Assembly: GCA_011109175.1 (NCBI GenBank)
Contig: RDEW01000047.1
Location: forward strand, 206,324-270,323
Length of the DNA: 64,000 nt
DNA from: Dicyema japonicum
Lineage: Eukaryota; Dicyemida; Rhombozoa; Dicyemidae
Reading direction: 5' to 3'
Shown: in pieces, positions 11,417 through 23,205 of the stretch
Numbering within the stretch: the stretch's first letter is position 1
Layout: each line of letters starts with the position of its first letter
The notes under the pieces: generated by a model
What the model was told of the DNA's origin: nothing
The model's input: the letters and a program-made list of their open reading frames with translations, nothing else
Database searches by the model: none
Translations under genes and position numbers: made by a program

Positions 11417-12219
11417 TATATTTTTTGGCGCAACTTAACTTTTATTCTCTTGTTAAATCGGTTATATAGCGAATATCAGTTTAACTAGAACGATTTTTAT
11501 TGACCTAAATTATTCATACATTTGACCTAAAAAGTGTCTAACATTTGGACAGTTTTTTTATTTAAAACCAAATTTATCTGCCAAATACAACATTTAAACA
11601 TAAAGTTAACCAAGATCTTTATTAAAATAGGAAAATATTTGATGCAAAACGTATTTATTTTAAAATTTTGTTTTTTAGGTAGCATAATAAAAAAATTCCA
11701 TTCGATATTCAAAAATATAAAAGAATTTATATAAAGTTAAATTCGGAAAACGAAATTAGCTTCTTTTTCATTTTCCTACGAGAAAAAAGCTTTGTGGACA
11801 TAGTCTTGACTATTTATGTATCGAAGGTTATTAATAAAATTATAGAATTAATCAATCTGATTGAAACATTCTCTAAAGTTGTTTTTAAATTAACCTTGGC
11901 ACGATTCTACTTAAAAAAATAAAATAAAATTCCATTTATCCTGGTCTTAACAGATTTTGTAATGTTAATAGCTTTTCTTAACAATCCAACAGGTTACCAG
12001 CTATATCATTAATACACTTTTTCTTGATGACGTTACAGTCCATTCGAAACTATTATTTATCTTTTTGTTAAACTTAATATTACATCACTAAACCTCAGTT
12101 TCATTCGTAACTGAACATCAAGTCACTCCAAAGTCTTTATTACCATCGATTGAATGTATGTGTGCGTTCTTTCAGTGATATTTAACGATATTGAACGCTT
12201 CACAGAACTAAAAAACGTT
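11417..12219. other. AT-rich upstream region of calpain, no gene seen
   Basis: The sequence is strongly AT-rich with homopolymer runs. Two overlapping frames at 11527-11734 on opposite strands are low-complexity shadows. Nothing recognisable; it may contain the calpain promoter. Confidence 0.4.
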
Positions 12220-13660
12220 ATATTAACTAAGGTTCCGTTTGTGCCACACGTTTCGAGATTTGCTTCACTAGGCGTCTCCATCGCCCTCTGTTTTGCGCTT
12301 CTGTTTGTAGATCTTCTAGGTATTCGGCAGATTTAAGTTTTCTTTCAATTCCATTAAGATCCTTGTTCAGAACCACGTGGAGGGTGACTCTGGGTCTTCC
12401 TCTGAACGATGGTTTTTCCTCATTATTAAAGTAATTGTCCATTATTATATTTGTAGGTCCATTATTATATGTCTATTCTAAGCACGTGCCAAAACAGTCT
12501 CCATCTTGATTCAATAATGTCGATGCTTTTTGGTCTCGATTGTGCCACAGAATATAATTTCTTATTTGAAATCTTTTGGGCCAACCTAGACCCATTAAAT
12601 TGCGTAATTGGTTTCGATGAAATATATCCATTTTCTTGAGCTCTAGCTCTGTGACCCCCCATGTACCCGAGTTGCACATAAGCACCGGCTATATATATGA
12701 GTTGTATAGTCTTATTCTTAGATTAGTTTTTATTATTTTTCGTCGACTTCATATCTTATGTATTTTTTATACATGACAGTGGCTAGAACTCTTCTATACA
12801 TCATGTCCTCACTATCACCAAGTAAGGATCCCAATTTCCTTTTTTTCTTCCAACTTTCATCAATATATTTTAATTCCCTTGTGATTCTTATGTGTTCAGT
12901 CTTTTCCTGATTAACTCACAGAGACCAATTCTTAATTTCCAGATAATTTTCTGACACACAATCTATGTCATCTGCATATATAATCTCCATCGACATGCAT
13001 CGTTCACATTTTGTTCTAAGAGCTCTCAAAGGCGCTTCCAGGTATACGACGAATAAAACCGGAGATAGAGTCCCCCTGAAGTATTCTAACTGTTACCCGA
13101 AAGGTTTCGATGTTGTGTTCCGTTAATTCCGTGTTAGATAATAGGAAACGGACAAGTCTTGTGTTATTATCATCAAGGAAACTCCCAGCAACATCCAACA
13201 GTGTTTTTCTGTTAAGTGTCAAACGCACTAAATATTTCCACTCCCAAAATCTTAAAATCACTCCTGTATCGTTGACATACGGCACATATCCACCTGTGGG
13301 ACTAAACAGCATCTGCGGTCGAGCGTCCCCTTCTGAACCCACTCAGTCCCGGCGACAAAAATTCATAAAAATCAAAAGATATCCGACTAAGGGTTATCAG
13401 AGATAGTATTTTCCTAAATGTTCCCGTTATATCACTAGTCTTAGATTTTCCTTGCTCTTTCCTGGTTTATGCAGAGGAATCAAAATTCCATTACCAAGTT
13501 TCAAAGGCGAATGAGTCTCAAGTACCTTATTGAAAATATTTGTAATGAGGGTTGTCAGAATGCATGTTATTTCAATTTTTGACTGACCTTGAGAAAAAAT
13601 CTTCCATGTGTCTTCGAAGGGCAGGAATTTTGCGGGTCTTAAAACAAAGGAAAACACATA
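12220..13660 (-). mobile_element. RTE-like element, minus-strand relic
   Basis: Reading down the minus strand from 13660: NGILIPLHKPGKSKENLR, then FLDDNNTRLVRFLLSNTEL, then the ILQGDSISG remnant of PQGD, then IIESRWRLFWHVLRIDI and FRGRPRVTLHVVLNKDL. These are the RTE blocks in proper order but in several frames, with an in-frame stop density that rules out function. The YADD region around 12980 is reduced to a remnant. Confidence 0.82.
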
Positions 13661-13976
13661 TGACCACTATCGCAAGATTTATTGCACTCAAATACAATGT
13701 GAATGATTTATCTAACTTGAAAAATGACATTATAAAAAAAATATCAAAAGAAGAATTATTTGGAGAAGACAAATCAGAAATTGATTTATTCAAGTGTTTT
13801 GAAAATACGAATGTAGAAATCAATGGATCAACAGAATGGCTTACTGAGGGAAACAATAGTCCAAGGTCGGAAGCAATGTACTGCATGATACAGGATCGGA
13901 ATCTGCTTTTTGAAGAGATGAAAGTAAATTTCACTCATTGTGGAGCCAAAAAGAGTGTGGATCACCAGGATGCTTA
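13640..13976 (+). mobile_element. R2/CRE-like element fragment upstream of the CCHC motif
   Basis: The plus-strand frame 13552-13977 contains STEWLTEGNNSPRSEAMYCM, IQDRNLLFE and then HCGAKKSVDH. SPRSEA.YC.IQDRN followed by a zinc-binding HC...SVDH is the region just before the restriction-like endonuclease in R2/CRE-type elements. The fragment at 50318-50810 begins with the same SVDHLATRC and continues into the endonuclease. Here the match stops at SVDH. It abuts the RTE relic. Confidence 0.7.
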
Positions 13977-14339
13977 GCGGTATATGCAGCGACATAACGA
14001 TAACAATTTTTGACTACTAAAGTTCAACCGGAATGGTAGATCAATATTCGGGTTCTTAGCTAAGATTTTATTTGGAAAGGAAATATCTGCTTGCATAAAC
14101 ATGGACTCTTCCTAACATTTATTACGTTTCCTAATAAAACTGTTTGATCCGAAAACAAATACTATCAAGAATCCTTTCTTTTTAACTTTTTTGGTTTTCC
14201 CCTACTATCATCCTTTTGCAATGTATGATGTGTAAAGGGATTCGCACGACGTACGTCTAGGGACATGCTCTCAAGGGTTTTTTGAGCACAAAAAATAAGA
14301 GAAACTTAATTATTTAATCACCATTTTTTAATTGAAAAT
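13977..14339. other. No gene seen
   Basis: Short AT-rich spacer between an R2-like fragment and the next RTE-like copy. No frame of note and no family match. Confidence 0.4.
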
Positions 14340-16110
14340 AAGCGCGATGAGACATGGAACAACTACCGACTGATTCTCTTCCCGACTGAATGCAAGCACT
14401 ACGGCATGGGATTTGCCTTACACGTGGATTACCTCAAAAAACTACATCGCTATTGGAGAGTTAACGACCGAATATGTGTCCTACAAGTCAAACTAAATGA
14501 TTTATGCCCGTCCAAGAGTCTATTAACTGTCATAAATGTCTATGCACTACACTGCGGACGAGCTCGAGGAATTCTACTCAGAACTATCAAGCACATACTT
14601 TAATAATGCTTCCCTTGTCTTTGTTGCGGATGATATGAATGCAAAGGCCGGAATGCGAATGGGATCCGAAGAATCCTCTATTGGAAGACACGGGCGCGGA
14701 AGGAGAAATGCATATGGAGCCTCTCTGGTGAACTTCTGCGAGGCAAATAGCCTATTTTTGTGCAACACATCCTTCACGCACTCAGCTTGCCACAAGACGA
14801 CATGGCACGGACAAATAAAAAACTCTGCCGGGGAGACTGTGAATATATACAATCAAATCGACTAGATTATCTGCCGAAAGTCTGATAACACCGGCTAAAT
14901 GATGCACGTTCCTACCAGGGGACAACAACTGACAGCGACCATAGGATCGTTATTGCAGAACTGTCTGTAAAAAAGCACTTGACTGGGAAAAAATATATTG
15001 AAAACGCGAAGAAGGCGAGACAAAGGCCCAATATATACTTTCAGACAGAAAAATTGTGGTTAGAGCCCACCTGTAGGGCTAAATATCACGAACAAATCGA
15101 GACTCTCATGGAGAAAACCGCACCGGAATCATCAGTACGAACTCTGTGGGATCAAACAAAGCAGGTAATCTCCAAGTCGGCCGATATATGTCTTGGAGTT
15201 CGAAATCATCATGCCCTAAAATTGGATCACCACCCGAACGTGCCAGATATGGCAAAGCATTGCAGAGAGCTATGGATAAAAGCGGCAAACACGCCAGACG
15301 AGAGTATAAAAAAAGAGCTTAAAGTTCAGCAAAAAGAACTAAAATGGAAAATCAAAAAGATGAACAGACAACATTCACGAGAAATTATTACATCCCTATT
15401 AAAAGATGTGGAATGTCTAAAGGACAATTCAAGGATGATTGCGGACAAAGAAAGGACAAAACGTCATTCACATCAAAGCTAAAGAAGGAAAATTTGTGGA
15501 TAACCCAAAAGAAAAAGCCGAATTGATTGCACGACATTTTGAAATATTGTTGAATACAGAAAATGAGGACTTTCCCCCTTTCCAGGGAGAATCGTGGGAA
15601 CTAAAGAATCCAATCACAGTGGAAAAAGTGGAATCAGCTCTAAATGAATTGAAGAATAACAAGAGTGCAGGGCCAGAAAACATAAGCCCTGAGCTTTTAG
15701 GATATGGGCCAAAAAACTTTGCGAAACAATTGCAAAAACCCTAAATGACATCTTTGAAACCAATACCGATCTAGGACTTGGAAATGGTTTATTAATACCC
15801 ATACAAAAACTGAACAAAGCAAAAGGACCAGTAGAAAATTTCGCCTACTTCTGAACTCGTTACGCAAGGTATTGGCAAACATTGCAATGAGCCGGATAAA
15901 GGGTGTGGCGGATCTATATACCTACCAGCAAGTCAAAGTGGGTTCCGAAAAGGGAGGTCTACGGCAGACCTCACTCTTGGTGAAGTTAAAAATGGTAGGA
16001 ATTGCCATTATGAAGTTGCTGGATGGGTTCCTAAGTGAAGAAAAGGACAGTCCTTTGGAATATGTATATCGTTTCACGAAATGAAGGATTCAACTAATAT
16101 TCTATCTGAA
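14340..16110 (+). mobile_element. RTE-like retrotransposon, copy 2, 3'-truncated
   Basis: The endonuclease part reads YGMGFALHVDYLKKL, VINVYALHC, then after a frameshift DDMNAKAGMRMG and TSFTHSACHKTTWHG, with an in-frame TAG near 14863. The linker runs to about 15480 (TGKKYIENAKKARQ, EIITSLLKDVECLKDN). RT fingers follow: KVESALNELKNNKSAGPENI, then GNGLLIPIQKLNKAKGP and RKVLANIAMSRIKG. Similarity fades near 16100, before the YADD motif. The catalytic position usually written GDLNAK reads DDMNAK. This copy supplies the RT-finger region missing from copy 1. Confidence 0.85.
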
Positions 16111-16295
16111 AGCAATGCATCTCCAGGGTGAATACGTCTTTTTGATAAATCAATACCACGTGTTTATTAAACTGTGATGGAATAGAGATACTTGGTTGAC
16201 TGGGAACTACAAGCACTTCATGAAGTCTTTTATTCTCTATTAGTGACTGAAAAAATCTTTGACATATTTGTATGACATTAAATCAAATATTTATT

Positions 16296-16450
16296 ATCCC
16301 AAGGCCACCGGGTTAAAGAGAGTGTCCACAACTACGTGATCCCAGTTCTCACGGTCATAGTGAAACGTATCCTTTCCAAGCATCACTTCCATTTAAGTCC
16401 GCTATTGTAGAAACCCTTCCAGTGGAGTTGAATCACTGAAATCCTTTTTG
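16296..16450 (-). mobile_element. Solo Jockey/CR1-like 3' tail
   Basis: TTTATTATCCCAAGGCCACC at the left, then CTACGTGATCCCAG, is the reverse complement of the tail shared by the Jockey-like copies (GGGATCACGTGATAG...GGTCTTGGG...TTAAATAA). CCCTTCCAGTGGAGTTG further in matches the relatives at 2705 and 50893. No coding part remains. Confidence 0.6.
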
Positions 16451-16725
16451 TATGTTGAGCAGGCAAGGAGTTGGATCCCATGACGTGTCTTGGAATTAAG
16501 AAGGCAAAAACAGAAAGGAATCAAAAACTTAATTCTTTGTAAAACTATTTATTTTTGTGTAATAACAAGACTCTACAAGTAGCTGTCATTAAATGGGCAA
16601 TAATAGTAACGAAATTTGGAAACAAGACATGCAAATCGAGTTACAAACATTGCTTAAATAGGTAAATTCTCAAATAAAACAGAAATACGTGATTATTAAA
16701 GGTTTAATATCATTTTATACACGAA

Positions 16726-19005
16726 ATGGGCAGACTTAGTATGAGTGACACTGATTCTGATATATCATTCTTGCCGACGATCATTGCAATCACAGGGAGG
16801 ACTACAACAACCAGTGAGCCTAGAACTGCGACCACTTCAAAAACAGTACTCCCTGAAAATATTCCCTTATTATCTACCTCTTTTCCAAAGACTACAACAT
16901 TCACAAAGTCTATTCTCGACAGCATCAAAACTTTTATGCATAAAAAGTTAAACATCCCGGCAAGAGTTACAAGTAGAAGACGTGTAATAAATTATGTATG
17001 TAAAAATTTTTCATTGAGTGATGTCATAATTATTCCAAATTTGACTAAAACATTGACAAGTTCGGAAGATTCTAGCCAAACTGATACAAGTTGGGATTGG
17101 TTTTCAACCTCCAAATTTAGAAGATTTAAAAGGTCAAGAGAAAATTCATCAATAGTCAAGTCAACCCCAAATTTGGAAATTTGGAAACCCAAGGAGGAAA
17201 CTTCACAAGCAGCAAAGGAAAAATCCATTGAGGAAATTTTACAGACACCATATGAAAAATCAACCGAGGATACTTTAAAAGGACTAAAGGAAAAATCAAT
17301 TGAGGAAACTCCACATGAACCAATTGAAAAATACATAGAAAAAACATCACAGGGGGTAAACAAAAAAGCCATGGAAGAAACCTCACAGGAAGAAATGGAA
17401 AAATCAATGAAAGAAAGTTCACACGGAGAAATGGAAAAATCAATGGAAGAAAGTTCACAGGGAGAAATGGAAAAATCAATGGAAGAAATTTCACAAAGAT
17501 CAAGCAAAAAAACCACGTCAGAGACTTCACATGTACCAAGCGAAAAATTCATGGGGGAAACCTCACATGCACCAAGCGACAAATTCACGGGGGAAACCTC
17601 ACATGCACCAAGCGACAAATCCCTGGACGAAACTTCACATGGACCAAGCGACAAATCCATGGAGGAAACTTCACATGGACCAAGCGACAAATCCATGGAC
17701 GAAACTTCACATGGACCAAGCGACAAATCCATGGAGGAAACTTCACATGGACCAAGCGACAAATCCTTGGACGAAACTTCACATGCACCAAGCGACAAAT
17801 CCATGGAGGAAACTTCACAAATATCAAGCAAAAAATCCATGGAGGAAACTTCACATGCACCAAGCGACAAATCCCTGGACGAAACTTCACATGCACCAAG
17901 CGACAAATCCATGGAGGAAACTTCACAAATATCAAGCAAAAAATCCATGGAGGAAACTTCACATTCACATGCACCAAGCGACAAATCTCTGGACGAAACT
18001 TCACATGCACCAAGCGACAAATCCATGGAGGAAACTTCACAAATATCAAGCAAAAAATCCATGTTGGAAACTTCACATGCACCAAGTGACAAATCAATAA
18101 GGGAAACTTCACAAATATCAAGCAAAAAATCAATTGGGGAAATTTCGCAGACGTCAAGCAAAAAATCCATGGCGGAAACTTTAAAGACACTAAGCGAACA
18201 ATCAATGGAAGAAACTTCACAAATGTCGAATGTTGTTGCAGCAACATCAGACCTTGACTTAGAATCCACAATCGAAAGTCGAATGACATTCCTGGAGGAT
18301 ACACTCCCACATCATTACTTTAAAAACGAATCCGTTAAAAGTTTTACTATAATGTGATATTTTAAGGTTATCCGTGCTTTAATCAACTACTCCACGAGCG
18401 AGAAGTGAACTCAGATTCTGGCTGCCGCCCTAGATATCCATTTATGGAAGTCACTCCAAAGAAGGAAGTTTCGCAGGTATTCAGCGAACTCTCTGTGACA
18501 CAATCAATTGATATAACTTCTACCACCGCAGAGATTACCAAAATCAGGACCAAAGCCTCAAGAAACTCACTTATCGCCAAATCTATCCTATCATTATTCT
18601 TAGTAGCCCGTATTTATAAATAAGTAATTTTTAGTGTTGTTAACCTCAATTTTGATACCACTGAGAGTCAGTAAAAAATCAATTCCGCTAGAAAAAGTGG
18701 CAATAAACTCAAAAATCTGTTCCCTCATGTCCTTGGATTGTGGCTATTTGGAGATTAACACAAAATTGAATTTCACGAATATTTTGGAAAACAGGTGGAT
18801 CCAATATAGGTCGCCTTCTATGGAAAATTATTATTATGGCTATTTTGTTAATGAAATTGGAAAATATGGCTATGGAACTTACTTAATTCAGAATGAGAAC
18901 TCTGCAAACAAGGTTAGTGTTTACATTCTCACCAAAAATGAGACCTTGACCAAAATATATTCGAATGATGCCAATATTGCCTGCAAACTCTACCTTAATG
19001 ATTAA
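16726..19005 (+). CDS. Single-pass membrane protein of unknown family with a long 12-residue repeat array
   Basis: Two tiny introns (18341-18366, 26 nt; 18610-18634, 25 nt) join three frames into 743 codons with stop (742 residues). Residues about 1-155 are Ser/Thr-rich. Residues about 160-510 are tandem 12-mers of the type KSMEETSHGPSD, degenerate at both ends and near-identical in the middle. Higher-order units are visible: a 24-residue LDET/MEET alternation, then a 36-residue unit (HAPS, QISS, HAPS) repeated three times. About 90 charged/polar residues follow, then one hydrophobic span across the second intron (KSILSLFLVALLLTSILIPL), then a C-terminal domain of about 115 residues with three Cys and NFTN/NETL sequons. 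No signal peptide is seen, so type II topology (repeats cytoplasmic) is inferred. I recognise no family. The 36-bp period keeps other frames open by chance; those are shadows. Confidence 0.8.
17210..18240 (+). repeat. 36-bp coding tandem repeat array
   Basis: About 28 units of 36 bp (12 codons). From 17585 to 18070 the units are nearly identical, while units towards both ends carry many substitutions. One unit near 17965 has an extra TCACAT, a 6-bp slip that adds Ser-His in frame. All length changes are multiples of three. Confidence 0.9.
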
Positions 19006-19689
19006 TATAATTTAATCTAACGGTCTTGGTTTGGTTAATTTATTTTTGTTTATTTTTTATTTTTTAAGCCACAAAGAGATTATTGAAACTATATTACATC
19101 CAAACAGAAACTCAAAGACTTAGTGGACTCCCGATCATATTGAAAAACATTAGCGATCACCGAATCCTAGTAGTAGGCTGAGATTTTAGTCTTTATGGAA
19201 TAACATATCGAACTGTGCTAGGCTGGAAAAACCAAAAGACAGTGCACTGTTCACCCACGTGCTGTAAAGTAATACCAAATTAGGTGTTGTACGATCTACA
19301 CTGTCAATAAGTTATTACAGTGAAAATCAATCGTATCCGTCACAATTTTCTTCCCAAATTTCTTAACTTTCTAATTAAATGCAATTTCTTTTGGAGTCTT
19401 TTGGACCAATGGTTTTTTCAGAAGCGAATAACTTTCATTCGTTTGGGAAGCTACGTTGATACGTACTCTATGATTTTATATTTATAATTGGGGGAATCGG
19501 TTTGAAGTCTCCTGATGATTTGGCCAATCAATGCTATCTGTTGTCCCCCGCAAGCTGCCTTGCCTTGTCCTACTCAATCTTATGTTTTTGCCATGAATTG
19601 AGTCTGGACCCTGTGGTTGATGCGATCGTCCATGGAGTCAAATGAGACCTGTAATAACAATTCTATAAATAGACTTACTTTTTACTTTA
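19006..19689. other. No gene seen
   Basis: AT-rich sequence downstream of the repeat-protein gene. The piece around 19500-19640 has moderate GC but no readable frame. Confidence 0.35.
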
Positions 19690-20360
19690 AATTACACTAA
19701 ATGCGAAATCTACAATTTCGGAATTTCAAAGAGCATTCAAAAGCTGCGTCGTCTTTCGTGAATTTACTACCTGGAAGTATTTCCATGCCCGATGAAAACC
19801 TTATATTCCTCGGTTCCCCAATCATCATGCATGAATTAGGGAGAGCTATACGTGAAAAACGACTGTTACTTGGAGAAACTCTAGGCCGCTTATGTTTACT
19901 CAAGGGCGTACCAAAGCTCTATGCTGCCAGGAGCAGTCTATGATAATGATGTCCCTTATAAATAACTCAAAATAATCGGGAATAAATAAATCAATGCTGA
20001 TCAAAGATAAACTTGACAGGTGCTGATCTGACATCGATGACCTCAAATATGTTTGTATCTGTTTTTTTAATTATTCCAATTTATTAAACCGCCTACATAA
20101 TCGACGTTGCCACTTGGGACAGAGATCAAGTGGAGAAGCCACTGAGGTATCTCCATCAGACTTGGACTCACAAATTCCGGATTGGTGGCACTGTCGACTA
20201 TTATGGACACCATGCCCTTTCTTGTTGAAGAAGTGGAGGACGATTCCCAACAACGTAATTGTCAAGCTAGCCCTGGAATCTGCTGAATACCCCTCCATAC
20301 TTGAACTTGTTGGCTTGGACAAAGAAGACGGAAAACGGCCTGACGGAATCACAATTTGAG
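19690..20360 (+). mobile_element. Fourth retroelement family: RT C-terminal and RPDG-domain fragment
   Basis: The frame 19701-19943 reads FLGSPIIMHELGRAIREKRL and LLKGVPKLYAARSS, the layout of an RT C-terminal region (LG.P......L..+...LL...PKL.Y..R). The frame 20114-20359 then gives SAEYPSILELVGLDKEDGKR followed by PDGITI, the DGKRPDG motif found near the end of a widespread animal non-LTR group. From memory, RPDG...WD may be a PD-(D/E)xK-type nuclease core; here the sequence breaks off before WD. The piece between the two frames is frameshifted. Confidence 0.6.
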
Positions 20361-20624
20361 AACTGAAATCAACTTCTTATAAAGGAAATTGTAGTTGGTA
20401 ACAAACGACGCAATAATTATAAAAAAACTGATTTCCACCAAACGAACACAAACGATACTATGGAATATTATTTATGCTGGCATCTCTCACAACATAAAAA
20501 AGATTGGATCAAAAAGAGATGAATTGAGATGAGTTTATCAATTCATTTTAGTTATTTGACTATTACTTTAATCAGTTATATTTTAATATACCAAAAGTTT
20601 TATTAAAGAAAGAAAATAGAGAGG

Positions 20625-20757
20625 ATGCACCGACTGTGTGGCTATTCCCTCTCAAGATAGCGAGCGAGATTCGCTCAAATAACCACCAGCGCTCACGAGG
20701 GTCTCATTTTCATGTAGCGATCCGATTCCCTAGACGACTCAAGAATTCCAGCGTCGC
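20625..20757 (+). repeat. Dispersed repeat, partner at 36290-36415
   Basis: GTGTGGCTATTCCCTCTC..., GAGATTCGCTCAAATAACCA and ATCCGATTCCCTAGACGA recur in order at 36290-36415 with substitutions (GCGTGTCTATTCCTTTTC..., GAGATTTGCTCAAATAGCCA, ATCCGAATCCCTAGACTG). The unit is about 130 bp and its nature is unknown. The 20760-21110 stretch after it is unusually GC-rich for this window and keeps a 176-codon frame open (20636-21166), with no recognisable domain. Confidence 0.6.
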
Positions 20758-21111
20758 AGGCGCAAGGGAACCAGACGTTTCAACGGGGAGTGGAACAAAC
20801 AAAAAATCCTTGGGTAGGAACGTGTACTTTTCTCGTTTCATCTTCTCGGCCTTCTCAGCGGTAGAACAGGCTCCAGACGCACTCTGGAGTAGGTTGCAAG
20901 AGGCAAATGTGTCGGTGCAGGTAACGTCCCAGACAAGAGGTTTTCTGGCTTCAAAAAAAAGATTGTCATCCCATCTGGTAGTTTCCTGTCTTTCCTATCC
21001 CAAGTTCGAGCGTGGAGGGGTGTCCGGCGGCGTCCAAAGCTCGTCTAACGACTTCGTTCAAGGCCATGTGTCTGATAAATCTGCCTGCACTCTTCCTGCA
21101 GGAGAGGTTTT

Positions 21112-21240
21112 AATTTTATTTATTTATTTAACCCCAAGACCACCAGGAAAGATATGTCAAAACTAACTAATTAGGTAATCCGAGCCTCCAGCAACATACG
21201 AACTCTCTTCATTTGATCTTCTGAGGATCCAACCGCAGGT
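21112..21240 (-). mobile_element. Solo Jockey/CR1-like 3' tail
   Basis: A TTTATTTATTTA run followed by ACCCCAAGACCACCAGGAA and CTAACTAATTAGGTAATC is the reverse complement of the family tail. The closest relative is 61765-61870. Confidence 0.65.
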
Positions 21241-21599
21241 TTTAATATACGTCAATTGGTCAGCGGAATTTAACGATTAGAACATTTAAAACAAAATAAT
21301 AACAAATTGTATAAAATTGAATAATTAAAATTGAATAAAGTGTGAGGACTTTTCAAATTAAACAGGTTTTGTACGTCCATGTGTTCAATAAAATGGTTAG
21401 ATAAAGGTCACCGTCCATACGTGGAACTTCACTAGAACCAATCAAAATAAAAATTAGTTCCCTTGATATTTCAGATTTTCTGAGTTGAATGGTGTAATTT
21501 TTGTTAAAATCGTAAATATTTTAAAATCATAAAGTAGCAAAAATTCAGTCAATATGAATGATATTTTATTTTTAATTAACAAAAAAAATTATTAATAGT

Positions 21600-23205
21600 T
21601 AATCGACTCTCGAAAAAATGGTGATTCTGAATACCCGAAATCTTCACAAAGACACCTATCCGAAGAAATGACAGCCCAACCTCCCCCGATATATCCATTG
21701 CTTCCTCTAGGATTGCCCCGAAGATTTCATGGAACGTCTCCTACGATTTTCATAGTGATCATAATCCGATTATATTAAAACTGAGCCGATTCAATAACAC
21801 ACGGAGAATTAAAGCAACCTTCAAGGTCTACAAGAAAGCTGACTGGTCGAATTTCAAGCTCTTTATTGACAATAACCTAATACATTTTGATCCCACCTCA
21901 TTTTGCTCCATCGACAAAACAGTGGACCATCTAAACCATTAATCCTTCAAGCTGAAAAGTTGTTTGTACCACGTGCAGTTTACAAATCCTACAAGCTTAC
22001 TCTGGACTCGGAGACTCGTCTCCTCGTCAAACAAGGAAACTCCCTGAAGATAAATCATCTGCAAACCTCTTCTGAATTGCAAAATATAAAATGCTTAAAT
22101 CAGAGAATTACAAAGCTCATCAGAGAAAAGAAAGATAAAGCGTGGAAGCGCCTATTATCATCTATTGGATATATGAAATCCACGAGTCTTTTATGGAGAA
22201 CTATTCGTCGAATCAAGCTAAACTTATCAGATGAATCAGCTCCAAATATCGAGGTCCCGTCTGCAAGATCGAGGTCCCGTCTCCTACCAAATGGCGTCCC
22301 TCAAGGATCGCTTCTCTCTCCGGCATTATTCAACTTGTTCCTCAACGATTTACCCTGCCCTGGAGGACCAGATTCAATGCTTCTCACTTATGCTGACGAC
22401 CTAATCATCGCTAGCAGGAACAAATACGTGGGTACAGCAAAATCAGAGCTTCAGTCACATATTGACGACCTGGGAGCCTGGTTGAAGTTGAATCGTCTCT
22501 CCGTATACAAGGATAATTCAACGTATACAATCTTCACCACGGACAGAAAATAAAAACATACACTGGATTTGAACATTTATGGAGACTCCTTACCGCTACA
22601 GATTCGTCCAACTATCCTGGAAGTGATTTTTGACCCTTTGATGACATTTTCTCAACATGTGAAGAACGTTATGACAAAGGGTCTCAGGAAACTTAATATA
22701 ATCGAACCGCTCTTGAAGTCAAGGCCGTCACAGGAATGCGTCGTCGTCTTGTTCAATCAACTCCTAAAACCGACGATAGAGTATGCTTGTGCCTCATGGG
22801 CCTATGGAGCTTTGATATTAAATCCACTCAAGATCTATTCCCTAATTGGCAAACTACCACGTCTAACGAATCTACCCCCGATCTTTTCCCCCCAATGCTT
22901 GACCACGCAGGAATCAAAAATAATGGCTCCGGCTTCATCGGTCTGTGTGGCCAAGAAACAAGTCGTTTCTTCCATTCAAGACTAGAGGCCTCAAATACAC
23001 GAAATTTGGAGAAAAAACCCACCCCTCTTCAAACTCTAATGAAAGATGATCGTCGTCTATTCAGGAAATCCGTGGGTACTCTGGAGGAACACAGGAAAAA
23101 CCTCTCGATCCTGTTGAGGCGTACCGGGATCACTTAATTAGTTGGTTTACTCCTTCTTTTTTTGTGTTCTTTTTTCGGGGTTATTAAATAATAATAATAA
23201 TTTCT
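21600..23205 (+). mobile_element. Jockey/CR1-like retrotransposon with internal deletion
   Basis: The endonuclease end is visible (TSPDIS, DFHSDHNPIILKLSRF). The linker frame 21903-22553 then joins directly to RT core motifs LLPNGVPQGSLLSPALFNLF and TYADDLIIAS. RT fingers and palm motif A are missing. At the junction the 14-bp string TCGAGGTCCCGTCT occurs twice (about 22249 and 22269), suggesting recombination between short repeats. The C-terminal part in shifted frames is at 22569-23137, followed by the tail GGGATCACTTAATTAGTTGG and a TAA repeat near 23190. Confidence 0.85.

Noticed and set aside
13572-13934. Minus-strand 120-codon frame MKFTFISSKSRFR
   Set aside because: Antisense to the R2/CRE-like fragment whose plus frame carries recognisable motifs.
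17530-18080. CRISPR-like array
   Set aside because: The repeats are contiguous 36-mers without unique spacers, encode an in-frame peptide repeat, and the genome is eukaryotic.
16992-18310. Long open frames antisense and out of frame over the repeat array (e.g. minus 16992-18269, plus 17531-18100, minus 17585-18310)
   Set aside because: A 36-bp period without stop codons keeps all frames open together. Only the plus frame continues through splice sites into a membrane span and a non-repetitive domain.
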